DNA of 64,000 nt from CALKXV01 sp965228905 (lineage in GTDB: Bacteria > Pseudomonadota > Alphaproteobacteria > Rhodobacterales > Rhodobacteraceae). A program made the position numbers and the translations under genes. Location of the stretch: assembly GCA_965228905.1 (NCBI GenBank), contig CBDDII010000003.1:2108001-2172000 (forward strand), read 5' to 3'. Positions 9,380 through 19,033 of this stretch are shown here, in pieces. Numbering within the stretch: position 1 is the stretch's first letter; each line of letters starts with the position of its first letter. The notes under the pieces were generated by a model. That model saw only the letters and a program-made list of their open reading frames with translations, did not search any database and was not told the DNA's origin.

Positions 9380-9813
9380 TCATCGTGGACGACGAAGAAG
9401 TGGATCGCCTGCTCGTTTCCAAGCGGATCGCGCGGTCCGAATGGTCCGACGTCCTGACCCCGGTTCTGGAATCCGAAACGGGCGATGCCTTCCTTGAAGC
9501 CTTCGCCCAACCGGGCGCGATGCCAAAGGGGCGAAAGTTGATCCTGATGGACATCAACATGCCGGGCCGCAACGGTTTCGAAACCATCGAGGAATTGAAG
9601 CGTGTTCTGTCAGATGGCGACATCGACGACGACAGCACCTTTTTCATGTTCACATCTTCGGAAAACGCCAGCGACATTGCCCGGGCCAATGCGCTCGACA
9701 TGGTCTGCGGCTATATCGTCAAACCCTTCGACGACAAGGATATCGAGACGATCGTCAGCGTTCTGGGGCTGGAAAAGCCAGGGTCTGTGCCCGATGACGG
9801 GATGCTGCACTAG
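9364..9813 (+). CDS. Single-domain response regulator (Rcp1-like)
   Basis: 149-residue receiver domain without output domain: acidic pocket IVIVDDEEVDRLLV, phosphoacceptor in LILMDINMPGRNGFE, Thr/Ser in FMFTSSEN and Lys in YIVKPFDDKD. The gene starts inside the last 16 bases of the preceding PAS kinase, so the two are translationally coupled and almost certainly form one phosphorelay. The extended loop between the phosphoacceptor strand and the Ser/Thr strand (LKRVLSDGDIDDDS) is typical of Rcp1-like regulators. With no DNA-binding domain, it probably acts by protein contact or further phosphotransfer. Confidence 0.88.
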   Translation: MQIPIVIVDDEEVDRLLVSKRIARSEWSDVLTPVLESETGDAFLEAFAQPGAMPKGRKLILMDINMPGRNGFETIEELKRVLSDGDIDDDSTFFMFTSSENASDIARANALDMVCGYIVKPFDDKDIETIVSVLGLEKPGSVPDDGMLH

Positions 9814-9894
9814 CAAAAACCGCGTTGTCGGTGGCTTGATCCCCCGGACCAGCCGTGCCAGACACCCTTAACGGGAACGGCCAAGAGGCTCTCC

Positions 9895-11271
9895 ATGAAG
9901 GTGATCATCTGCGGCGCGGGCCAGGTCGGCTGGCAAATCGCGCGGCATCTCTCGGGCGAGAGGAACGACGTCACCGTCGTCGACAACAACCCGGATCTGG
10001 TGCGCCGCGCCACCGACACGCTGGATGTCCAGGGCATCGCCGGTCACGCCAGCTATCCCGACACACTGGACAAGGCCGGCGCGCGCGACGCCGACATGAT
10101 CATCGCCGCGACCTATTCGGACGAGGTGAACATGGTGACCTGCCAGGTTGCCCACTCGGTCTTTGAAGTGCCGCGCAAGATCGCGCGTCTGCGGGCGCAA
10201 AGCTATCACACGGCGATCTATTCCGACCTTTACCGCCGCGATCACATGCCGATCGACGTGGTTATCAGCCCGGAACGCGAAGTCGCCGAAGCCGCGCTCC
10301 GCCGCCTGAACGCGCCTGCCGCTTTCGACACCGAGATGTTTCTTGGCGGCAAGGCCCAGCTTCTGGGTATCCAGTTGGAAGAGGACTGCCCGGTCCTGAA
10401 CACGCCCCTTCGGCAGTTGACCGATCTATTCTCGACCCTGCGTGCCCTTGTCGTGGGCGTGCGCCGCAAGGGCAAGCTTTTCGCGCCGGAACCGGGCGAT
10501 CAGCTTTTCGCCGACGACCAGGTCTACGTGATGACCCATTTCGAGGATATCACCCGCACCTTTGAAATTTTCGGCAAGACGATCCACCGCCAGGAACGTG
10601 TCGTGATCCTTGGTGGTGGCAACGTCGGCCTTGCGGTGGCCAAGGCGCTTGAAGGTCGCGCGGAACGCCTGCGCGCCCGCGTGATCGAAAAAAGCCGCGC
10701 CTGCGCCGAACGGGCCGCTGATGAGCTTGAGCGCACTATCGTCCTGCACGGCGACGGCATGAACCGGGACATCCTGACCGAAGCGGGCATCGAACGCGCC
10801 GACGCCATCCTCGCCGTGACCGACGACGACAAGACGAACCTTCTGGCCTCGGTTCGGGCAAAACAGGCCGGTTGTGCCATGGCCATCGCGCTGGTCAACG
10901 ATCCGACGCTGGTGCCGCTGATGGAACCGCTTGAGATCGACGCCTATATCAACCCCCGCGCCACCACGGTCAGTTCGATCCTGCGCCACATCCGGCACGG
11001 CCGTGTGCGCGGGGTCTATTCCCTTGGCGATGCCGAGGCCGAGGTGATCGAAGCGCAGATCCTGTCGCCTTCGTCCCTTGCCGGCCGGCAGATCCGCGAC
11101 ATCGGTTTTCCCGAAGGTGTTATGGTCGGTGCGGTCGAGAAAGACGGCAAGATGATCAAGCCCACAGGCGAGACCCGGATCGACGAGGGCGATGTGATCG
11201 TCGTCTTTGCCCTTGCCGACGATGTGCCCGAGGTCGAGCGGCTGTTCCAGGTCTCGATCGACTTTTTCTGA
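9895..11271 (+). CDS. trkA: Trk potassium uptake peripheral protein TrkA
   Basis: Cytoplasmic regulatory subunit of the Trk K+ uptake system. Two Rossmann RCK-N domains are visible, GAGQVGWQIARHL near the start and LGGGNVGLAVAKAL near residue 240. Each is followed by a TrkA-C domain (the second around LAGRQIRDIGFPEG). The 458-residue length matches E. coli-type duplicated TrkA. The stop overlaps the trkH start by one base (TGATG), so channel and gating subunit are co-translated. Confidence 0.96.
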   Translation: MKVIICGAGQVGWQIARHLSGERNDVTVVDNNPDLVRRATDTLDVQGIAGHASYPDTLDKAGARDADMIIAATYSDEVNMVTCQVAHSVFEVPRKIARLRAQSYHTAIYSDLYRRDHMPIDVVISPEREVAEAALRRLNAPAAFDTEMFLGGKAQLLGIQLEEDCPVLNTPLRQLTDLFSTLRALVVGVRRKGKLFAPEPGDQLFADDQVYVMTHFEDITRTFEIFGKTIHRQERVVILGGGNVGLAVAKALEGRAERLRARVIEKSRACAERAADELERTIVLHGDGMNRDILTEAGIERADAILAVTDDDKTNLLASVRAKQAGCAMAIALVNDPTLVPLMEPLEIDAYINPRATTVSSILRHIRHGRVRGVYSLGDAEAEVIEAQILSPSSLAGRQIRDIGFPEGVMVGAVEKDGKMIKPTGETRIDEGDVIVVFALADDVPEVERLFQVSIDFF

Positions 11272-12776
11272 TGCAAAGGCTTGCCGAAGCGCCATTTTTT
11301 GTCAGCCTTATGGGGCTGGGGGCTGCGGCCATGCTGGTGCCTTCGCTGCACGCGCTGCTGATCGATGACCATTCCACGTCGCGCGCGTTTCTCTATTCCG
11401 CCCTGTTATTCTTTATCCTGTTCATCATGCTGGCCCTTGCCACGACGGGCATGCGCATCCGCAGACAGGGGCGCAGCCACCTGATCTCGATCGTCGCCTG
11501 CCTTGTGGTTTTGCCCGTCATGCTGGCCGTGCCGCTATCCGAAGCGGTGCCGGATACGCGGTTTTTGAACGCCTATGTGGAAATGGTGTCCAGCCTCACT
11601 ACAACGGGGCTGACCATGTTCGAACCGGGCCGCCTGCCGCCTTCGGTCCATCTCTGGCGGGCGATGGTCGGCTGGATGGGCGGGTTCTTCATCTGGGTTG
11701 TGGCGGTCGCGATCCTTGCTCCCTTGAACCTCGGCGGATTCGAGGTGACCTCGGAAAGCGAAATCGGGCAGGGGGCACGGGAAAACGCCGCCACGATCGA
11801 CAACGCCCGCCGCCTCAGACGGTCCTGCCTGCGCCTTTTGCCGATCTACACCGGGTTGACCGGCGTGCTGTGGCTGGCGCTTTTCCTGTCGGGCGACACG
11901 CCGCTTGTGGCGATCTGCCACGCGATGTCCACCCTGTCCACCTCGGGCATATCGCCCCTCGGCGGGCTGGAAAGCAGCGCTGCGGGCTGGCGCGGCGAGG
12001 TGGTGATCCTGTTGTTCTTCGTTTTCGCCCTGTCACGCCTGACCTACTTGCGCGAAGAACGCCCCGAAGGCTGGGCCAGCCTCGGGCGCGACCCGGAGTT
12101 GCGTCTCGGCCTGCTGATCACCCTCGGGGTGGCGGCACTTTTGTTCCTGCGTCATTGGATGGTCAGCTTTGAAGAAGGCCTCGAAGTCCCGCTGATCGAC
12201 GGCATCAGGGCCATCTGGGGCGCGATCTTCACGGTCATGTCCTTCCTGACGACCACCGGATTCGTCTCGACCGACTGGGAAATCGCCCAAGTCTGGTCCG
12301 GCCTCGGTGCGCCAAGCGTTCTGCTACTTGGGGTCGCCGTCTTCGGCGGCGGCGTGGCCACCACGGCGGGCGGCGTGAAACTTCTGCGGGTCTACGCGCT
12401 TTATCAGCACAGCGTGCGCGAAATGGAAAAGCTGGTGCAGCCTTCCTCCATCGGTGGCTCCGGCAGCCAGGGGCGACGGTTCCGCCGCCAGGGTGCCTTT
12501 GCGGCCTGGGTCTTCTTCATGCTGTTTGCGCTGTCCATCGCCCTGGTGATGACCGGTTTTTCCCTGATCGGCGGGGTTTCCTTTGAAGAGGCGATGATCC
12601 TGACCATCGCCTCGCTCTCGACGACCGGTCCCCTGACCGAAGTTGCAGGCTCTGCCCCCGTCGAACTGACCGCCCTTGGCGATGCCGCGCGCGCCCTCCT
12701 TGTCGCCGCAATGGTGATCGGACGGCTTGAGGCGCTGGCCCTCATCGCCTTTCTGAACCCCGAATTCTGGCGCTAG
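11271..12776 (+). CDS. trkH: Trk potassium transporter membrane subunit TrkH
   Basis: Polytopic inner-membrane protein of 501 residues. Selectivity-filter-like pore segments can be recognised: SSLTTTGLTMFEPG, STLSTSGISPLGG, MSFLTTTGFVSTDW and ASLSTTGPLTEVAG. These are the four repeats expected for a TrkH/KtrB superfamily transporter. It forms the K+-conducting path gated by TrkA, with which it overlaps by one base. Confidence 0.95.
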   Translation: MQRLAEAPFFVSLMGLGAAAMLVPSLHALLIDDHSTSRAFLYSALLFFILFIMLALATTGMRIRRQGRSHLISIVACLVVLPVMLAVPLSEAVPDTRFLNAYVEMVSSLTTTGLTMFEPGRLPPSVHLWRAMVGWMGGFFIWVVAVAILAPLNLGGFEVTSESEIGQGARENAATIDNARRLRRSCLRLLPIYTGLTGVLWLALFLSGDTPLVAICHAMSTLSTSGISPLGGLESSAAGWRGEVVILLFFVFALSRLTYLREERPEGWASLGRDPELRLGLLITLGVAALLFLRHWMVSFEEGLEVPLIDGIRAIWGAIFTVMSFLTTTGFVSTDWEIAQVWSGLGAPSVLLLGVAVFGGGVATTAGGVKLLRVYALYQHSVREMEKLVQPSSIGGSGSQGRRFRRQGAFAAWVFFMLFALSIALVMTGFSLIGGVSFEEAMILTIASLSTTGPLTEVAGSAPVELTALGDAARALLVAAMVIGRLEALALIAFLNPEFWR

Positions 12777-12902
12777 GTGAGGCTTTCGGGCCTTAGGTCC
12801 GTATCGGTCTCAAAAAGGGGGTGGTCACCAACGAATACCACCGGCATATTACCGCCTAAGAAAACATCGGTGAAACGACCGCAAGAACAAAAGGCTAGCT
12901 CC

Positions 12903-13136
12903 ATGGCGACCGACAGACAGAATTTGCAAGACGCATTTCTGAACCACGTCAGAAAGACAAAGGTTCCCGTTACGATATTTTTGATCAACGGCGTAAAGTT
13001 GCAGGGGGTGATCACCTGGTTTGATAACTTCTGCGTTCTTCTGCGCCGCGACGGCCAATCCCAGCTTGTTTACAAGCACGCGATTTCAACCATCATGCCT
13101 GCTCAGCCCATCTCTCTTTACGAAGGTGAAGAATAA
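12903..13136 (+). CDS. hfq: RNA chaperone Hfq
   Basis: 77-residue Sm-like protein. Sm1 (KVPVTIFLINGVKLQGVITW) and the Sm2 signature YKHAIST are intact, and the start MATDRQNLQDAFLNHVRK is typical. It mediates sRNA-mRNA pairing. A longer open frame runs upstream to 12777, but homology begins at the ATG at 12903, which has AAAAGG eight bases upstream. The hfq-hflX order is widely conserved. The ~125 bases between trkH and hfq probably contain its promoter. Confidence 0.97.
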   Translation: MATDRQNLQDAFLNHVRKTKVPVTIFLINGVKLQGVITWFDNFCVLLRRDGQSQLVYKHAISTIMPAQPISLYEGEE

Positions 13137-13138
13137 GA

Positions 13139-14416
13139 GTGGGACTTGGCGAAGACGAGGGCACCCGCGCCCTTGTCCTGCATCCTGACATCCAAGGCAG
13201 CGAGGCCCGGCGCGATGCGGGCTTTGCGCTGGAAGAAGCCGTGTCGCTTGCCTCGGCCTTGCCCGGTCTTTCGCTGGTCGGCGCCGACGTGGTGCGCCTT
13301 GCCAAACCGCATCCGGGGATGTTGTTCGGCAAGGGCAAGATCGAGGAGTTGGCGCAGCGCATCAAGGCCGAAGAGGTCGAACTTGTCCTGATCGACGGCC
13401 CCGTCACCCCGGTACAGCAGCGCAACCTTGAACGGGAATGGAAGGTCAAACTTCTGGACCGGACGGGACTGATCCTTGAAATCTTCTCGGATCGCGCCGC
13501 GACCCGCGAAGGTGTGCTTCAGGTCGAAATGGCGCATCTGTCGTATCAACGCACCCGCTTGGTGCGCGCCTGGACCCACCTTGAACGTCAGCGCGGCGGG
13601 CTTGGCTTCGTTGGCGGCCCGGGCGAAACCCAGATCGAGGCGGACCGCCGCGCCATCGACGACCAGTTGAACCGGCTGAAACGGCAGTTGGACAAGGTGG
13701 TCAAGACCCGCACGCTGCATCGCGACGCCCGCGCCAAGGTGCCTTACCCGATCGTCGCCCTTGTGGGCTATACGAACGCCGGAAAATCCACGATCTTCAA
13801 CCGACTGACCGGGGCCGAGGTGCTGGCCAAGGACATGCTCTTCGCCACGCTGGACCCCACCATGCGGGCGGTCAACCTGCCCGGATCGGGGCGTGAGGTT
13901 ATCCTGTCCGACACCGTCGGCTTTATCTCGGACCTGCCCACGCAACTTGTCGCCGCCTTCCGCGCCACATTGGAAGAAGTGCTGGCAGCGGACGTCATCT
14001 GTCACGTCCGCGACATCTCGCACCCCGAAACCGAGGCCCAGAAGGAAGACGTGCTGACGATCCTTGCCGACCTTGGCATCGGTGAAGACCGCCGCGTGAT
14101 CGAGGTCTGGAACAAGATCGACCGCGTTCCACCCGAAGAACGCGCCGCCCTCGAGGTGACCGCCGAACGCCTTGAAAACACCGTCGTCACATCCGCCCTC
14201 AGCGAAGACGGCATCGCGCCCTTGCTGGCAGCGGTGGAAGCCGCACTCGACGCCGACCGCGAACAAACCACGGTCGAAATCACCCATGCCGAGGGCCGCA
14301 AACGCGCCTGGCTTTACGAACAGGGCGTCGTCACGGGGGCGATGGAAACCGAAACCGGCACAAGACTCGACGTCAACTGGACCGGGGCACAAAAGGCCCG
14401 CTTCAACCGGATGTGA
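13139..14416 (+). CDS. hflX: Ribosome-associated GTPase HflX
   Basis: N-terminal HflX domain with the conserved HPGMLFGKGKIEEL-type stretch. A central helical region contains GGPGETQIEADRR, and a G domain follows with P-loop GYTNAGKSTIFN, switch/G3 DTVGFI and G4 NKID. The family splits or rescues stalled ribosomes during stress. The start is GTG at 13139, two bases after the hfq stop, so the pair is one transcript. Length (425 aa) is normal for alphaproteobacteria. Confidence 0.95.
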   Translation: MGLGEDEGTRALVLHPDIQGSEARRDAGFALEEAVSLASALPGLSLVGADVVRLAKPHPGMLFGKGKIEELAQRIKAEEVELVLIDGPVTPVQQRNLEREWKVKLLDRTGLILEIFSDRAATREGVLQVEMAHLSYQRTRLVRAWTHLERQRGGLGFVGGPGETQIEADRRAIDDQLNRLKRQLDKVVKTRTLHRDARAKVPYPIVALVGYTNAGKSTIFNRLTGAEVLAKDMLFATLDPTMRAVNLPGSGREVILSDTVGFISDLPTQLVAAFRATLEEVLAADVICHVRDISHPETEAQKEDVLTILADLGIGEDRRVIEVWNKIDRVPPEERAALEVTAERLENTVVTSALSEDGIAPLLAAVEAALDADREQTTVEITHAEGRKRAWLYEQGVVTGAMETETGTRLDVNWTGAQKARFNRM

Positions 14417-14422
14417 TCGCGC

Positions 14423-16882
14423 TCAATTCGCCGGTTCCAGCCGTGTGATGCCAACCGCACCGGCACGCGCCAACTCGGGGTCCAGCGTCATCGGAATGTA
14501 TTCGCCCCGCCGCCACAACTCGCCCAGATCGTCGTAATGCCGCGACAGGGGATGCCCCGACTGCCCGGTCGAGGTGATGAACACCGAACTGTCGGGATCG
14601 GCAAAATCGTAAACCCCGCGATAGGTCGCGCCGTGGGTGTTCAGGAAAGGCCGCTCGCCCGTACCCGCCGTCTTGCCGCGTAACAGCGTGTTGTCCCCGC
14701 CCGAGGTCGACTGCCGGATATTCACGATCCACGAAAACCAGCCCACGTCGCCCAGCACCGGATGATCGTGGGTCGCCTCATGGGCATCACCCCACCTGAG
14801 CGATTCCAGCGCCTGCCCGTAGGTCTCGTCGATCCACAACAATGCATCGTCCAGCGCCAGCCTTGCAATATCGGTGCAGGTTTCCTCAGGCGCCGACTGG
14901 ATCACGTCACACCAGACGGCGGCCCCTTGCTGGTTGCGAAACACCCGCTCCAGAAAAATCGGCTTGGGATGAGGGAACTCATCGGCCAGGGTGCCAAGCT
15001 CATCCCGGATCAACCGATCCTGCAAGGCCCGCATCCAGGCGGCATAGATCAGCGGTTCCGGCAGATGCTCGTTCATCTCGCCATTCCAATCCGCCAAGAG
15101 GTCCAGCGCATCCTTCCGGCGGCGTTCGACCGTCCCAAGCTCAGCCGCTTCGCCGGTAAACCAGAGATCCCGCGCGACCAGCGGCAAAAGCGTGCGTGCG
15201 GTCACCGAAACCGTGTCCAGCTGCGCCTCGATGAAACTTTCCCGCGTATGCACCTCGCGCGATTGCATCAGCCGTTGCCAGCGCTGTACCCGCTGCGTGT
15301 CGCCCCATCTGTGACTCATGTGCAGGGGAAAGGGTCGGTCGATCACCTTGTTGTTCGTGTTGCCGACGATCCCGCCCTCGGGATCGACAAAGGACGGATT
15401 GGAGCCGTAGGGCAGACTGCCCTGCCAGCGGTTCTCGTTCAGCCACCCGGGGGCCGGCATCCGCCCCTGGGTCTGGTTCCGCGCGGCACGGCGGGGCAGG
15501 GCGCCGATCACCTGCATGGCGATCCTTTCGCCATCCACCAACGTCATGTTCTGGGGCGGCGCAACAAAGGCTTCGCCTGCCGCGATGGCCTCGTCGATAT
15601 TGCCCGCCCGCATGATACCCATCATCGCCTGGGCCGAGGTGTCCTCGGTCCCGAAGGCCGTCCAGCCGATCGAGGCGACATGCCCGCGCGGGATCACAGT
15701 GCCAAGATCGTAATGCGAACCGGGGATGATCGGGCCGTTCTCGCTCCACCTCAAGGTCAGGGTGATCGGGTCGGCATCCTTGATCCGGATGATCGAGGGT
15801 TTCGAGGCCAGGGGTCTCCAACCCGAGGGCGTCATCACCTCTTCGGGATTGTCAGGGTTCAGCCGCTCGATGAACACGTCCTGATCGTCGGCATAGGATG
15901 ACGTCATCGCCCAGCCAAGGGTCTCCGACCGGCCCACCAGTACCACGGGCGCACCGGGCACCGTGCCACCGATCACCCCGCCGGTTGCCAGTTCCAACCG
16001 CGCAAGATACCAGATCGAGGGGGCGGTCAGTTCAAGATGCGGATCATTGGCCAAAAGCGTGCCGCCGGCGGCCGAGCGTACCGGGGCCGCCGCCCAGGCG
16101 TTGGAAGCCCCGTCAAACCCCGGCTCGGGCCATGGCGCAAGGGCATCGACCGGCAGGCTGGCGGCAAACTGGTCGAAGGGCGCATCGAAGAGGCTCGCAT
16201 ACTCGGGCAGGGCGGCCACAGCCGATCCCGGCGCATCGGGCAAAATATCAGACAACCGCTCGTCCGGCAGCATCTGCGACACCCGCGCCCGCAAAACATC
16301 GGCGGCCAGATGGCCCGACAGTTGCAGCGCCAGCAACTTGCCGATCACCAGGCTGTCGGCAGGCTGCCAGGGCGCAATCGCCGGTTCAAACAGCCAGAAC
16401 TCCGGCGCCCCGCGCCCCCGCGCCCCGGAATTCACCTCGGCCAGCCAGGCATTCACCCCGGCGGCATAGGCCGTCAAGGCGGCCTTGGTGTATTCATCCT
16501 GATGCCGGAACGACGCCACCGCCTGTGCATAGAAATCGAACCGCCGCAGCAATTCGTCCACCCGCACGGTCCGTGCCCCGAACAACTCCGACAAACGCCC
16601 CTGTGCGGTGCGCCTCAGCATGGTCATCTGCCACAGCCGATCCTGCGCATGGGCCAGCCCGAGGCCGAAATAGACATCCTCGTCCGTCTCGCCAAAGATA
16701 TGCGGCACATTGGCATTGTCGCGCACGATCTCAACCGGCCCCGTGATCCCCGCAACCTGCAAGGTTTCGGAATAATCCGGGATGGAACGCGAAAAGAACC
16801 AGTACAGCAGGAACGACATCAAAAGCAGCAAGGCCAAAAGCCCCGTCACAAGTCTCAGAAGCCAGCGAAAGAGACGAACCAT
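14423..16882 (-). CDS. Penicillin acylase family protein (Ntn hydrolase)
   Basis: About 819 residues. A basic N-terminus and one strong hydrophobic helix (LVTGLLALLLLMSFLLYWF) indicate membrane anchoring or export. IVRDNANVPHIFGETDEDVYF and GLAHAQDRLWQM are hallmark alpha-chain motifs. The autoproteolytic site with the catalytic Ser appears as DGASNAWAAAP about one third of the way in, and ANDPHLELTAPSIWY belongs to the beta chain. The family includes penicillin G acylases, glutaryl acylases and AHL acylases such as PvdQ; the true substrate cannot be read from sequence. The ATG at 16882 is preferred over the open frame to 16933 because AAGG precedes it and the helix then lies near the start. 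It converges on hflX with six bases between stops. Confidence 0.88.
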   Translation of the reverse strand: MVRLFRWLLRLVTGLLALLLLMSFLLYWFFSRSIPDYSETLQVAGITGPVEIVRDNANVPHIFGETDEDVYFGLGLAHAQDRLWQMTMLRRTAQGRLSELFGARTVRVDELLRRFDFYAQAVASFRHQDEYTKAALTAYAAGVNAWLAEVNSGARGRGAPEFWLFEPAIAPWQPADSLVIGKLLALQLSGHLAADVLRARVSQMLPDERLSDILPDAPGSAVAALPEYASLFDAPFDQFAASLPVDALAPWPEPGFDGASNAWAAAPVRSAAGGTLLANDPHLELTAPSIWYLARLELATGGVIGGTVPGAPVVLVGRSETLGWAMTSSYADDQDVFIERLNPDNPEEVMTPSGWRPLASKPSIIRIKDADPITLTLRWSENGPIIPGSHYDLGTVIPRGHVASIGWTAFGTEDTSAQAMMGIMRAGNIDEAIAAGEAFVAPPQNMTLVDGERIAMQVIGALPRRAARNQTQGRMPAPGWLNENRWQGSLPYGSNPSFVDPEGGIVGNTNNKVIDRPFPLHMSHRWGDTQRVQRWQRLMQSREVHTRESFIEAQLDTVSVTARTLLPLVARDLWFTGEAAELGTVERRRKDALDLLADWNGEMNEHLPEPLIYAAWMRALQDRLIRDELGTLADEFPHPKPIFLERVFRNQQGAAVWCDVIQSAPEETCTDIARLALDDALLWIDETYGQALESLRWGDAHEATHDHPVLGDVGWFSWIVNIRQSTSGGDNTLLRGKTAGTGERPFLNTHGATYRGVYDFADPDSSVFITSTGQSGHPLSRHYDDLGELWRRGEYIPMTLDPELARAGAVGITRLEPAN

Positions 16883-16961
16883 CAGAGCCTTGTTGACTGT
16901 GCCTGCCGGTCGGTTAGGTAAAACGACAACCAAAGACTAAGCCCAATGGCAGGAGGATACC

Positions 16962-17834
16962 ATGGCGAAATGCGCGTTTCTCGGACTGGGGGTCATGGGC
17001 TATCCGATGGCGGGCCACCTGAAAGCCGCCGGACACGAGGTGACGGTCTATAACCGCACCACCGCCAAGGCCGAGGCCTGGGCGAACGAACACGGCGGCG
17101 CTTTCGCGAAAACCCCGCGCGAAGCCGCCGATGGCGTGGATTTCGTCATGTCCTGCGTCGGCAACGACGACGACCTGCGCTCGGTCTGCCTGGGCGAGGA
17201 TGGTGCCTTTGCCGGAATGAAAAGCGGCACGGTCTTCGTCGATCACACCACGGTGTCTGCCAAGGTCACCCGCGAACTCTACGGCGCAGCCGACAAATCC
17301 AACATCTCTTTCGTCGACGCCCCGATCTCGGGCGGGCAGGCGGGGGCTGAAAACGGTGTCCTGTCGATCATGTGTGGCGGTGACGACGGTGCCTACCAAC
17401 GGGCCGAGCCGATCATGCAGGCCTACGGGCGCACCGTTCGCCGGATCGGGGAAAGCGGTGCCGGGCAGATGACCAAGATGTGCAACCAGATCGCCATCGC
17501 GGGCCTTGTTCAGGGCCTGTCCGAGGCGCTCCACTTTGCCGAAAAGGCCGGTCTCGACGGTCGCGCGGTAGTCGAGGTGATCTCACAGGGCGCCGCAGGC
17601 TCGTGGCAGATGTCGAACCGCTATGAAACCATGCTGGACGACCATTTCGACCACGGTTTCGCCGTCGACTGGATGAGAAAGGACCTTGGCATCTGCCTGT
17701 CCGCCGCCGATGAAACCGGGGCCAGCCTGCCGGTGACGGCCCTTGTCGACCAGTTCTACAAGGATGTGCAAAAACTCGGTGGCGGCAGGTGGGATACCTC
17801 AAGCCTGCTGAAACGGCTCCGCGCCGTCGATTGA
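16962..17834 (+). CDS. NAD(P)-dependent beta-hydroxyacid dehydrogenase (3-hydroxyisobutyrate/tartronate semialdehyde reductase family)
   Basis: 290 residues. The N-terminal Rossmann motif is FLGLGVMGYPMAGHL, followed by the substrate-binding segment DAPISGGQAGAENG and the catalytic-Lys segment GAGQMTKMCNQ. The dinucleotide-binding pattern with Asn-Arg after beta-2 (VTVYNRTTAKA) hints at NADP preference, as in GLYR1-type reductases. Substrate could be 3-hydroxyisobutyrate, tartronate semialdehyde or succinic semialdehyde; neighbours do not decide it. AGGAGG stands just before the ATG. A clear intrinsic terminator follows. Confidence 0.88.
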   Translation: MAKCAFLGLGVMGYPMAGHLKAAGHEVTVYNRTTAKAEAWANEHGGAFAKTPREAADGVDFVMSCVGNDDDLRSVCLGEDGAFAGMKSGTVFVDHTTVSAKVTRELYGAADKSNISFVDAPISGGQAGAENGVLSIMCGGDDGAYQRAEPIMQAYGRTVRRIGESGAGQMTKMCNQIAIAGLVQGLSEALHFAEKAGLDGRAVVEVISQGAAGSWQMSNRYETMLDDHFDHGFAVDWMRKDLGICLSAADETGASLPVTALVDQFYKDVQKLGGGRWDTSSLLKRLRAVD

Positions 17835-17846
17835 GCGATCTGGTCA

Positions 17847-17876
17847 GGGCAGTTTAACCACAACTGCCCTTCTTCC
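17847..17876 (+). terminator. Intrinsic terminator after the hydroxyacid dehydrogenase gene
   Basis: Perfect 8-bp stem GGGCAGTT/AACTGCCC with a 7-base loop, followed by TTCTTCC. It begins 13 bases after the stop codon at 17834. Confidence 0.7.
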
Positions 17877-17942
17877 CGTTTAAAATATCTCGGGGGAGGC
17901 TCCGAAGGAGACGGGGGCAGAGCCCCCCTCTCGAACCCGGAC

Positions 17943-18500
17943 TCAGGGAATGATCCGGTTGTACTTGGTGCCTTCAATCGTCGCACCTGCCATCAACCCG
18001 GCCTGGCCAAAGACAACCGCGATGACCGGCGACAGAACCGTCGTCGTATCAGTCTGAAGATTGCCGCCCTGGTCGTTCAGCGCATACTTGATGTTGGCCC
18101 CCGCGGCCCAGCCGTCCGAGGTGCGGAACTCGGCCAGGGCTTCCTCGGTCATGAAGTACAGGACATGGGCGAACTGCTGTGCGCCGATCTGCAAGCCAAA
18201 GCTGGCTTCGGTGGCCGAGTAATAGTCGACGGTGATGTCGTTGACGCGCAATACACCGCGCCCGTAAGCCCCGCCGAAACCGAATCCGGCCTCGGTCACA
18301 AGCGGCATCACCAACATGCCGACGGCCTTGTCGCGCAGATCCCGTGTGCCGGGATAGTTGGTATCAAGAAAATTCAGCGCCGCATCGGCGCGTGCGTCCA
18401 GTTTAGCGCCGCCTTCACTGCCAATGCCATTGCCACAGGCAGAAAGCGCGAGCGTTGCGGCTGCACCCGCCAAAAGGGTGCGTCGGGTCGTACGTGTCAT
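17943..18500 (-). CDS. YSC84-related lipoprotein
   Basis: 185 residues. A lipoprotein signal peptide (MTRTTRRTLLAGAAATLALS, then Ala-Cys) places Cys at residue 22 for lipidation; the twin Arg might also allow Tat export. The body matches the YSC84/SYLF family: AVGMLVMPLVTEAGFGFGGAYGRG, the paired YYSATEASFGLQIGAQ and an FGQAGLMAGATIEGTK-like C-terminus. SYLF domains bind lipids in eukaryotes; the bacterial role is unknown. The ATG at 18500 is chosen since it directly precedes the signal peptide; the open frame extends to 18566 without support. Confidence 0.85.
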   Translation of the reverse strand: MTRTTRRTLLAGAAATLALSACGNGIGSEGGAKLDARADAALNFLDTNYPGTRDLRDKAVGMLVMPLVTEAGFGFGGAYGRGVLRVNDITVDYYSATEASFGLQIGAQQFAHVLYFMTEEALAEFRTSDGWAAGANIKYALNDQGGNLQTDTTTVLSPVIAVVFGQAGLMAGATIEGTKYNRIIP

Positions 18501-18679
18501 GGGTTCAGCCCCTGCTGATATGTAAGCCTCGAAAACATGCCCGCCTTTTCGGCGGATCTGTGCCAAGTATAGTAGAGCGTCTGGGCAGAGTCACCCTCTA
18601 TAGTAGGTCATTACCCCTTTGCCGCTTGACGCTTGCGTGAATTCGCCGACAAATTTGCGCCGGACCTTGCACACCGGCT

Positions 18680-19033
18680 TCAACTTCCCCGATAGGTTCC
18701 ATACCCATAGGGCGAAAGAAGAAGTGGCACGTGATAATGCGCCGCCTCGCTCATCCCGAACCGGATCGGCACCTCGTCCAGGAACAGCGGCTCTTCCCCG
18801 GCCTGACCGGTCCGGCGCAGATAATCCCCGGTCTGGAAGATCAATTCATAGGTTCCCGGCGCGAAGTCTTCCTTGGGAAGAATCGGCGCATCGGTCCGCC
18901 CGTCGTCATTTGTGACCGCCTCGGCGATCTTCTTGTGGCTATTGCCGGACACCCGGTAAAGCAGGATCGAAATGCCCTTTGCAGGGCATCCCTGCGCAGT
19001 ATCCAGAACATGGGTGGTCAAATAGCCTGACAT
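18680..19033 (-). CDS. uraH: 5-hydroxyisourate hydrolase (transthyretin-like)
   Basis: 117 residues from the ATG at 19033, which has AAGGA eight bases upstream. The N-terminal GYLTTHVLDTAQGCPAKGI and the C-terminal tetrapeptide YRGS are diagnostic of HIU hydrolases as opposed to transthyretin. Conserved His residues lie in the first block and in HYHVPLLLSPYGY. It hydrolyses 5-hydroxyisourate to OHCU, the second step of urate breakdown. It is divergent from the allantoinase/OHCU decarboxylase gene that performs the next steps, so a shared promoter region of about 90 bases is expected. Confidence 0.93.
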   Translation of the reverse strand: MSGYLTTHVLDTAQGCPAKGISILLYRVSGNSHKKIAEAVTNDDGRTDAPILPKEDFAPGTYELIFQTGDYLRRTGQAGEEPLFLDEVPIRFGMSEAAHYHVPLLLSPYGYGTYRGS

